Assembly (NCBI GenBank): GCA_030849805.1
Contig: JASANZ010002250.1
Span: forward strand, 44,866 to 108,865
From: Sergeia podlipaevii
Lineage: Eukaryota > Euglenozoa > Kinetoplastea > Trypanosomatida > Trypanosomatidae
Length of the DNA stretch: 64,000 nt
Reading direction: 5' to 3'
Made by a program: the position numbers and the translations under genes. Position 1 is the first letter of the stretch, and every line of letters begins with the position of its first letter. Of the stretch, positions 35,752 through 43,469 are shown one piece after another. Below the pieces are notes generated by a model. That model searched no databases. It was not told where the DNA came from and saw only the letters and a list, made by a program, of their open reading frames with translations.

Positions 35752-38700
35752 CTATAGGGAACGCAGCTGCTGACGGAACGAGAACACCTCAGAGAAGAAG
35801 CGCTCTTGCGACTCTGCGGCATTGGAAAGTGTAGAGAGCGCCTCACGCACTGCGCTCTGCTTGCGCACCGGGTATGTGTGCACAAAGCTATCCACAAACT
35901 CATACCAGAAGGGAGGGTGTGCTTCAAAGATGGGGTACACGACAGAGCAACTCACGCCAAGCGCGCGGTCCTGCAGCACAATGATGTTCATCGCCGCGGC
36001 GATGAGTCGACGCCAGAGGTTGGAAAGTGGCTGCAGCGTTCTCGCAAGTGCCTCACGTACAAGGCGCATGGAACGAGCTCCAGCCTTGCCAGTGCCAGAC
36101 CGGCCACTGTGGCCAGGAGTGCCAGATACACGCCCGATACCTGGTGCATTGTAATAGGTAGGGAGCTGCATGGGAGAGAGTGGTGGCGTCCCGCCCGCTG
36201 CTTTGACATTGTTGCCAGAGCCCAAAGAGCTGCTGCCAAGCGCTGGCGACACCGTGAGTGCCCGCACTTCCTTAATCAGCCCAGCGATAAAGCCAAGGAA
36301 AGACATACCATGAAGAAGGGTACCGTTCTGCGTGCTCATGTCCTCGCAGACAAAGAGAACAAAGGAGATGACAGCCTCCAGCTCCGACGTGGACAACTTA
36401 GCGAGAGGCTGGATAGCCTGCTCCTCCGTGATAGTGCGCAGCAAGTCAACCGCCGCGTACGACACCTTGGGGTACTCCCTAAATAAAGAGTGCGGAAACA
36501 CAATCAACATGCGCAGCAAGCCGAGCAGCGTGTTATCGAACGTATCATCATTGTAGAACCACATAGCCCCGAAGGGCACAAACCCAGCCTGAATGCAACG
36601 CCTGAGGCATATCATAGAGAGCATCAATGGCTTCAGCATCACCTCATACGCGCCATCCACTGCGCCACCACTGAGCCTCTGAATGTGTTCCTCTGTGATG
36701 CAGCGCTCTACCACCTGCTGGATGAAAGCACTCACATGCTTGAAGAGGAGAAGTCCGACAGCGCTGTGGTTGCCGCTTGGAAGGGCGTATCGACCACTGC
36801 GGCAGTCCACCAGCTCGCTAAGAAAACGCATGAAAGAAGTGATCACCATTGGGGACTCACCGCACGGACTGCTAAGCAAACTGTGGAAGGCACCAGCTTC
36901 ATCGCAGAACCACTCGACAAAGTCCGAAAAGGCATCAGCGTGGTCGCACAGTGCGATGCTCACACCACGCAGGTCACGCAGCCACCCGGCCATGTAGAGC
37001 GGGGTAGTGGAAGAGGAGCTCAGGGGATTCTGAATACAGCGCTGGATCGGGTTAAGAAAGCGAACAAGTGTGTCTTGTGAGTAAGGGCCACGATTAGCGA
37101 GCAGCCACATGACGCGGTAGAGGTTCGTACGCAACTTATACGACCTGGACGACTGAGACAGGGGCAGTTCTACTACCGGGGGGAGATCAAAGCGCAGCTC
37201 CGAGATAATCGTTGATGACACGTCGCTACACGCGTCGCCGATGAGATCGATAGAGGCACGCATGATCTGCACCGTCTCCTCCTGCGACTCGTCATTCTCG
37301 ACGGAGCGCATTATGTTGTGCCCGGTATTGTTGAGAATAAACTGGAAAAGTTGTGCGCGAGACTGAAAAACATTCGTGACGACCGACGCAAGCTCTGGAT
37401 GCAGACGCGCTGCTGTAAGAATCAGATGTACATTAGTTAAGAAATGAAGGAGGCCACGCTCCACCAAGTTGCTAAGAAGAGTCTCTTGCTGCCCACTAGA
37501 CGCTTGCTGGGGCGAAATATGCCGGCGATGATTGGCGCAGTCTACGCAGTACACAAAAAAGCGGGAGCACGGCTCCACCGCGCCATCCACGTTGGGCAGT
37601 ACATGTCTCACGAGACTACCAGCGATAAAGAAAAGCCACGCCGTGGCATCGGGGTTGCTCAATATACCGGGGCCCACCACCTGGTTCAAGTGATTCGCCA
37701 TCATATCCATCGTTTGCCCATGTGCAATCAATGCCATACTAGCAAGGGATTCAGATTGAGTCAAGATAGCCTCCATCGCGCCATCATAATCGCCGTCTTG
37801 ATCGATCGAGTACGCACCGCTGCTATGGCCGTTACCGCCCAGCTGACTACTGCTAGTGGGCATATTATTGCTGCCGCCGCCGCCTTGACTACTGCCGAGG
37901 TCACTGGCGCCGCCACTGCTGATGGTAGGCTGCACGCGCGACTCTAAAAACTTCAAACACAGCTTTGGCGCGATGCCTTCAAGGTCCTTCTCGCTATCAT
38001 CGCTCATGTACATACGTCGTGATGTCGTCAGTCGACCCCAGAAGGAAAGCAGCGTTGTAGCAGTCGTGAAGGAGCCTTCTTGCCCAAACGGGATAGCGAA
38101 TACGTCCATTGAGATGGCACACACGGCGTTCACCCAACGCAAAAACATGCTGCTCTGGTGAAGGTCACGATAGCCAAAGGGGGCGACCAGCCTCAAGCAC
38201 GCTTCAGCATACACGGTAATGTACTCTGGCATCTTGAATCTTCCATCCATCATGCCAGCCACCTCTACCAAGATGCCCAAGATGTAGTCCAAGTACTGCA
38301 CTCGCTCCTCGCCGGTCTCAAAAAACGTGCGGCGAATGCCACATAGACTGGTGAGGCCAACTAACAGCGTAGAGCAATGTGGATACGGAAGGGCGGCGTG
38401 CTGACCCCACAGGACACGGCGTGTGTGATCACTGAAGAGGGTGTCACGCCATGAGCTCGGAAATTGCGCTGACAGCGCGTCCTCGGTTTCATCCACCATG
38501 ATCGCCATAAAGTCATAAGTTAGGCAGTCCCTCACGAGCTCTACCACCTCCGCCACATACGGACTGTTGGGGTTCAGAGCCTCAAGCGCAGCCAAGGACG
38601 CGGTGAAGATCGGCAGCAAGCACTCATCACGAAAGTTATTACTGCATCGACGATGCGTTGCAAAGTTCATGAAGGATTGCGATCTTGAAGAGTCGTACTT

Positions 38701-39210
38701 GCCCATTTCGTTCACAAGCGTATCAAGCAGAAGCAAGGAAAGAAAAAAAAGTTTATCCTCTGCACCGGCAGTTGGCGCAGCCGCGGCGCTTATGTTCTGC
38801 TGAAACAGTTGAATACCAAATTGCACTGCATCCTTCAAGTATGGTTCTACCTCGAACGATAGTTTCGTCAGCTTGGCAAAGGCGGACAGCATGCTCATTG
38901 TAACGTGGCGGGGAGCTCCGCTTAGCGCGAGCCGCTTCAGACACTCACCACAATGGGTCACAACGATCTCACGCTGCTGCGCCTCAAAAAGCCACTTGAC
39001 GTTCGCCTTGAACCATTTCACGATTCCCTGTGACACGAAGATGAGCGCGTACTGATTGCTAGACTGCTGCAAAATGCTAAAAAACGTTCCACTGTCGGCT
39101 CCCTCGCGAGTGAGCTGTGAAAGTTGGTCGCTTGCCTGCTGACGAGCCGCCGGGTCGGGGCTCGTAAACATCTGCACGGAAAGTGCATCCACCTCAGAGA
39201 CACTTGACAT
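35752..39210 (-). CDS. XPO7: Exportin-7 (XPO7/RanBP16)-like nuclear transport receptor
   Basis: A 1152-residue all-helical HEAT-type protein of the importin-beta superfamily. Similarity to exportin-7 is seen in the N-terminal helix pair (D-P-A-A-R-Q-Q-A-S-D-Q-L), in the block NNFRDECLLPIF followed by VRDCLTYDFMAIMVDET, and in FPSSWRDTLFSDHTRR, matching the conserved S-F-R-D, C-L-x-F-D-F, D-E-S/T and P-x-SWR elements of XPO7. Length is close to the family norm. XPO7 carries folded cargo across the nuclear pore with RanGTP. A Gly/Ser/Asn-rich insert at about residues 420-465 and a Gly/Ser-rich insert near residue 1010 are likely loops. The ATG at 39210 was chosen because the upstream extension begins only at a GTG codon and reads through a CA tract. 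No link to neighbouring genes. Confidence 0.85.
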   Translation of the reverse strand: MSSVSEVDALSVQMFTSPDPAARQQASDQLSQLTREGADSGTFFSILQQSSNQYALIFVSQGIVKWFKANVKWLFEAQQREIVVTHCGECLKRLALSGAPRHVTMSMLSAFAKLTKLSFEVEPYLKDAVQFGIQLFQQNISAAAAPTAGAEDKLFFLSLLLLDTLVNEMGKYDSSRSQSFMNFATHRRCSNNFRDECLLPIFTASLAALEALNPNSPYVAEVVELVRDCLTYDFMAIMVDETEDALSAQFPSSWRDTLFSDHTRRVLWGQHAALPYPHCSTLLVGLTSLCGIRRTFFETGEERVQYLDYILGILVEVAGMMDGRFKMPEYITVYAEACLRLVAPFGYRDLHQSSMFLRWVNAVCAISMDVFAIPFGQEGSFTTATTLLSFWGRLTTSRRMYMSDDSEKDLEGIAPKLCLKFLESRVQPTISSGGASDLGSSQGGGGSNNMPTSSSQLGGNGHSSGAYSIDQDGDYDGAMEAILTQSESLASMALIAHGQTMDMMANHLNQVVGPGILSNPDATAWLFFIAGSLVRHVLPNVDGAVEPCSRFFVYCVDCANHRRHISPQQASSGQQETLLSNLVERGLLHFLTNVHLILTAARLHPELASVVTNVFQSRAQLFQFILNNTGHNIMRSVENDESQEETVQIMRASIDLIGDACSDVSSTIISELRFDLPPVVELPLSQSSRSYKLRTNLYRVMWLLANRGPYSQDTLVRFLNPIQRCIQNPLSSSSTTPLYMAGWLRDLRGVSIALCDHADAFSDFVEWFCDEAGAFHSLLSSPCGESPMVITSFMRFLSELVDCRSGRYALPSGNHSAVGLLLFKHVSAFIQQVVERCITEEHIQRLSGGAVDGAYEVMLKPLMLSMICLRRCIQAGFVPFGAMWFYNDDTFDNTLLGLLRMLIVFPHSLFREYPKVSYAAVDLLRTITEEQAIQPLAKLSTSELEAVISFVLFVCEDMSTQNGTLLHGMSFLGFIAGLIKEVRALTVSPALGSSSLGSGNNVKAAGGTPPLSPMQLPTYYNAPGIGRVSGTPGHSGRSGTGKAGARSMRLVREALARTLQPLSNLWRRLIAAAMNIIVLQDRALGVSCSVVYPIFEAHPPFWYEFVDSFVHTYPVRKQSAVREALSTLSNAAESQERFFSEVFSFRQQLRSL

Positions 39211-40648
39211 GGTTGATTGATTGATTGCTGCGTATGCACACACACACACCAGAGAAAGTCAAAGCAAGTCTTTAATGGTATTTTTTTTTTAAGGCAAAGC
39301 AACAGTTATGCTTCTTAAAATAAAAGCCCGAGACGCCAAAATGAATATTTAAAAAAATTCAAAGGTCAGTTTTTCAATTTTCCTTTGTTCTTTTCCTCTA
39401 TGCTTTGTTTTCCTCTTTCCTTTCTGGATGCTTCTGTGTGATGTTGCTAGAGATGTGTACGCCTGGAGATATCTATTCAAAAGGCACAACCGCGTAAAAA
39501 AATAAAAAAATAAGAAATCTAGACAGGACGAGTACAACACAAACACTGTACAGCTACGTGTGTGAGTGTGTGTGCGCTATCCAAATATCTACGGAAAAAA
39601 AAAGTAAGAGAAAGCAGACTACTGTGTCCCTCACTCACTCACTCACTCACTCACTCTCTCTACTAAGTTCTCCTCACTTCTCAAGAATAAATGAAAAATA
39701 AATTAAAGAGAATAAATAAGCAAAGAAGCTTACTTAAAGGAATTCGTGTGTGTGAGAGAGAGAGAAGGGTGATGATTATATTTCTTCCTTTCTCTTCCCC
39801 TTTCGCTTTGATGAGTGTACGTAAACTGATATAAAGTATCAGTAAAGACAAAACCAACCAAACAAAGAAGCAAAAGAATATATATATATTATCAGAAACA
39901 AAAAATGCACCAGCTGTCTCTAAAAATGTAAAAATCTGGTCCTCCTTCCTTTCTTCCTTATATTTATATATATAGCAATAGTAGTGATAATAATAGCAAA
40001 ACTGCGTGTACGAAGAAACTCAGCGCAGGTCAATCTCACAATGAAGCGTGTGTGTAAGTATTTTTTAAAAAAAAAGTCCTTTTCTCTTCGATTGTATGAC
40101 CTTGTTTCTTTTTTTTCGTTGGTAAGTTTGCTTTAAAAAGAAAAAAATGTTGGTATGCTACTATTCCTTTTCTTTTTCATAGATTTAGTTTGAAGTAGAG
40201 TATGTGGACAAACAGTTGAAAGAGAGATAACGTTTTGAAAGAAAAAAGAAAACAATTGTATTGAGTGATAAAAAAGTATATAAAGTCATGTCAAAAAAAA
40301 AGGCTATAAGCCCACATTAAAAATTGATAGAGTACTTTTTCGGTTTCGTTGCTTTCGTGCTGTCTTTGTGTTGATATATTCGTTGTTTTTTACAATTGTT
40401 TGGCTGGTTCTGTTGGTTAGCAATGGTTCTATCCATTCACTATTCTAGCATGCTTCGCCCACATTTTTCTTTTCTTGGTTGATACTATTTTTTTTTCCCT
40501 CCCCACACTTTCTCTCTCTCTGTATCTCTCTTTGTGCCTCTCAGAGTTCATGTAGTGTGGAAACCCCCCCCCCTCTCCCTCCTGAAATAATACAGTACAC
40601 AGAGCAGCACCGTGTGTGTGTGTGTGTTCATAGTAACAACACTGCGGC
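39211..40648. other. Intergenic spacer with CTCA microsatellite
   Basis: About 1.4 kb, AT-rich, with CA at 39236-39249, a (CTCA)n tract at about 39629-39655, TA tracts near 39870-39890 and 39960-39975, and a GT tract at 40611-40627. No gene was recognised. Confidence 0.65.
39629..39655. repeat. (CTCA)n microsatellite
   Basis: Six to seven units of the tetranucleotide in the spacer downstream of the TRAPPC2L-like gene. Confidence 0.9.
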
Positions 40649-41743
40649 TCAGCGTAGAATGCGGCTGCGCGAGGACGCGGTGAAAGTCGATAAAATGCTT
40701 TCCAGCTGCGCATTAAATGTCTTAGAGAGAGCAAGTGTGGGCTCCTCCAGCAGCATGGCCGTAGATGCAGCAGATCCCATAGCAGTACTCTGCGTGAGTG
40801 GTGAACACCCGCGAGGCCAACTGTGCTCGTAACAGGACACAGGGAGCCCTAGCACAGCTCTGTTCTCCGCCCCTAGCGAGTCTCGGCCACTCGGCATACC
40901 GCTATTGGCTCGGGGCATGGGCTGCCCTTGGTCCTTCAGCTGCTGCTCCGCGTTGAGCAACTCGTGATACCGCTCCTGCATAAACTGCTGCTGCGCCTTC
41001 CAGCACTGCAACGGAGTATGAAATGGGTTGCACAGCGCACTAGAGGCATGCTCGTATATGGAACGACACAGCGGCACGACCGCATCTTGTGGAGCGGCTC
41101 CACCGACCGTTACGAGTACCGTCTTCACTCCTGTGACGGAGCAAAATCCATAAGAGGTAAATCGGTAGCTATGAATAAGTTTGCCTGCAAAACGCACGTC
41201 AGAGGCGGCGCTCATTAGTCGGTTCTGCTCGCTGCCACCAATGGGAGCGTTGCCACCGCCACTACCAGTAGCAGCAGAACTGCTGGCATCTCTCGTCGTC
41301 GCGGAGGCAGGGGTAGCAGATGCTCCTCCCTGATGATAAGGATTGTCCATGGTAATAGGCCGCCGCGCCACTGGATCCTTCCCCGCGCTCGCCGTTGACG
41401 CCTGTCGTTTTTCACGCGAAGACGTGGATGCCGTCTGCTGTTGCTGTTTCTTGATCTCTAGCTGCTTCTCATACGCCGCCTGCGCCAGCTTCTTGTTAAT
41501 GCGGTATAGTTCATCACACCGATCAAGTGAGGAGAAGAGCAAAAAGTGAATTTTAATAACATCCTCCGGACCTACATAAAGATGCGCGTAGTGAGGTGAG
41601 TCAGGAGAGTCAAGCACTGACGGTGAGGAAGTAAACGTGCGGAGAATCAAAGGTGCCCCCTCGCGATCCACGATCGCCAGTGCCGCCACCGCCCACGACT
41701 CTAGCGGCACAGCCGCGCTTGTTGCTGCTGTCGAAGACGCCAT
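40649..41743 (-). CDS. TRAPPC2L-like (sedlin/Trs20 family) TRAPP subunit with large insert
   Basis: A 364-residue protein. The longin-like core is split in two. Residues about 15-95 give the first strands and helix (AALAIVDREGAPLILRTF, then HFLLFSSLDRCDELY). Residues about 190-270 give the second half (SYRFTSYGFCSVTGVKTVLVTV, then LCRSIYEHASSALCNPFHTP). The CNPF near the end of the last helix is a hallmark of TRAPPC2L and sedlin. The family is usually about 140 residues; here a Gln/Ser/Ala-rich insert of about 90 residues splits the core and a charged tail of about 90 residues follows. TRAPP complexes tether vesicles and activate Rab GTPases at the Golgi. The N-terminus begins at the strand expected for a longin fold, supporting the ATG at 41743. 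The insert is the odd feature. Confidence 0.82.
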   Translation of the reverse strand: MASSTAATSAAVPLESWAVAALAIVDREGAPLILRTFTSSPSVLDSPDSPHYAHLYVGPEDVIKIHFLLFSSLDRCDELYRINKKLAQAAYEKQLEIKKQQQQTASTSSREKRQASTASAGKDPVARRPITMDNPYHQGGASATPASATTRDASSSAATGSGGGNAPIGGSEQNRLMSAASDVRFAGKLIHSYRFTSYGFCSVTGVKTVLVTVGGAAPQDAVVPLCRSIYEHASSALCNPFHTPLQCWKAQQQFMQERYHELLNAEQQLKDQGQPMPRANSGMPSGRDSLGAENRAVLGLPVSCYEHSWPRGCSPLTQSTAMGSAASTAMLLEEPTLALSKTFNAQLESILSTFTASSRSRILR

Positions 41744-41806
41744 TAAAAATATATATAGAAGCTAAACGTCACAAAACCAAACGGGAGATATAGATAAACA
41801 GGCAAA

Positions 41807-41818
41807 CTAAAAAAAAAA
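41807..41818 (-). promoter_or_regulatory. Probable spliced-leader acceptor of the TRAPPC2L-like gene
   Basis: Minus-strand T run (41818-41809) followed at once by AG (41808-41807), 63 bases before the ATG at 41743. Confidence 0.6.
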
Positions 41819-42233
41819 GCCTTTAAAAAAAATAACTATATGTATTCTTGAATTGCTACTGCGTATCCTACCGGCAATGCGCCTGTTCTGACATCTCAAA
41901 ATAATGAAAGACAACAAAAAAAAAAGCAAAAAGTTTAGCAAAGACACGATGCTCTCCAACTATGGAAAATCTCCCCAATAGCAAGGAAACACTGCTAAAA
42001 TGGTTTGATATGTTCTATAAAAATAAAAGAAAAACAGCAACATTATCCAAAAAAAAAAAAAAACGTTACATATGAAAATGAGCGAACAATATCTCGCAAC
42101 CCTTTGACACACATCTCCGGCACTAGGGGGACTGGAGCGGTAACACGAGTTGCTTGAGCACACAGGAGGGACAGCGTGCATCACGATGACACAAACAAAC
42201 AAACAAACAAGCAAACAACAGGGGACAGCACAC

Positions 42234-42338
42234 CACGCACAATCAGTGGAGTATTTCGTTGAAGATTGACACAATAGGATCTCAGTCACCAAAGTGATCA
42301 GGAAGAACGCAGTATTGGCTGATCATCAGACATGCGTG
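42234..42338 (-). ncRNA. Candidate C/D snoRNA targeting 5.8S rRNA, copy 1
   Basis: Minus-strand order: terminal stem CACGCA (42338-42333); C box TGATGA (42328-42323); guide ending CTGCGTTCTTC (42312-42302); D' box CTGA (42301-42298); weak C'-like GGTGAC; second guide; D box CTGA (42246-42243); terminal stem TGCGTG (42239-42234), fully complementary to the first. The guide touching D' is the exact complement of GAAGAACGCAG, a universally conserved stretch of 5.8S rRNA; the fifth-nucleotide rule would methylate the A at the fifth position of that motif. The second guide contains the complement of TATTTCGTTGAAG, which I recall as the sequence just before it in kinetoplastid 5.8S, but this pairing starts six bases from D. 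Boxes, stem and guide are seen; function is inferred. Confidence 0.68.
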
Positions 42339-42534
42339 TGGATGTATGTGTGGGTGGGTGTTTACATTAGTGCACTGGCAGTAACGCGAGTATCTCGCAA
42401 CCCTTTGACACACATCTCCGGCACTAGGGGGACTGGAGCGGTAACACGAGCTGCTTGAGCACACAGGAGGGACAGCGTGCATCACGATGACACAAACAAA
42501 CAAACAAACAAGCAAACAACAGGGGACAGCACAC

Positions 42535-42639
42535 CACGCACAATCAGTGGAGTATTTCGTTGAAGATTGACACAATAGGATCTCAGTCACCAAAGTGATC
42601 AGGAAGAACGCAGTATTGGCTGATCATCAGACATGCGTG
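42535..42639 (-). ncRNA. Candidate C/D snoRNA targeting 5.8S rRNA, copy 2
   Basis: Same elements as copy 1 shifted by 301 bp: C box at 42629-42624, D box at 42547-42544, matching terminal stems at both ends. Guide regions are unchanged. Confidence 0.66.
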
Positions 42640-42835
42640 TGGATGTATGTGTGGGTGGGTGTTTACATTAGTGCACTGGCAGTAACGCGAGTATCTCGCA
42701 ACCCTTTGACACACATCTCCGGCACTAGGGGGACTGGAGCGGTAACACGAGCTGCTTGAGCACACAGGAGGGACAGCGTGCATCACGATGACACAAACAA
42801 ACAAACAAACAAGCAAACAACAGGGGACAGCACAC

Positions 42836-42940
42836 CACGCACAATCAGTGGAGTATTTCGTTGAAGATTGACACAATAGGATCTCAGTCACCAAAGTGAT
42901 CAGAAAGAACGCAGTATTGGCTGATCATCAGGCATGCGTG
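42836..42940 (-). ncRNA. Candidate C/D snoRNA targeting 5.8S rRNA, copy 3
   Basis: Same elements shifted by 602 bp: C box at 42930-42925, D box at 42848-42845, stems intact. One base next to the D' box differs from copies 1 and 2 and turns a C-G pair with the 5.8S target into a permitted U-G pair. Flanking bases outside the stem differ more than the guides. Confidence 0.64.
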
Positions 42941-43469
42941 TGGATGTATGTTTGGGTGGGTGTGCCTACTTTGGTGAAACTGCGCAATAACAACCCTAGA
43001 AATATAATCTAAAATCAAAACAAGGTGAAAGTGCTTTTTTTTAGGGCGAAAGAAAAAAGCGCAACGGCAAGCCAAAAAAAGAAAAAGACAAGACAAAAGA
43101 AGTGAGCAATAAAAAAAAGGGATGTAGCCACGAAAGAACAGCAGGCAAACAGTAAAAACGACAGATTAACATACTCATAGCAAAATGTTGCTGAAAGAAT
43201 GGAAAAAAAAAAAAATGTTTTTCGGTGCGTAAGTGCAATTTAAATTATTTCGTATCGGTTTCGTACTGTGATGCAGAAGTGGTTTGGGGGGGGTGAGTGG
43301 AGAGAGAAAAAAAAAATGGCAATGACTGCCGTCAAAGTGAAGCGCTTATTGAAATGCAACTTTATAGTGATCGAGCTAAAGATAAAGCAAACTCTCACAC
43401 GCACAGGGCTGTTCTTTATTCCCTCTCCCTCTCCCTCCCTCTCTCTCTCTCTCCCTCTCTCTCCTTGTG

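Larger units (their letters stand above)
42091..42964 (-). repeat. 301-bp tandem repeat, nearly three copies
   Basis: Units start at 42091, 42392 and 42693 with the same bases (atctcgcaaccc) and run almost identically for 301 bp; the third loses identity after about 42964. Only a few substitutions separate copies. Each unit has a (CAAA)n stretch and a candidate C/D snoRNA on the minus strand. The unit length is not a multiple of three, so the open frames it produces are an artefact. Tandem units inside a spacer, on the transcribed strand, are how kinetoplastids usually carry snoRNA genes. Confidence 0.93.
41744..43469. other. Intergenic spacer holding the 301-bp tandem repeats
   Basis: About 1.7 kb. 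Apart from the tandem repeats at 42091-42964 described separately, it is AT-rich spacer with A runs, and a TC/CCCTCT tract at 43420-43463 just downstream of the TCAIM-like gene. Confidence 0.75.

Noticed and set aside
41960..42894. Repeated roughly 103-residue open frames on the minus strand (MVTEILLCQSS...)
   Set aside because: They are identical only because the 301-bp DNA repeats are identical, they run across unit boundaries, and 301 is not a multiple of three. The snoRNA reading explains the conservation better.
42091..42964. CRISPR-like array
   Set aside because: The repeats are 301 bp and directly abutting with no unique spacers, in a eukaryotic gene context.
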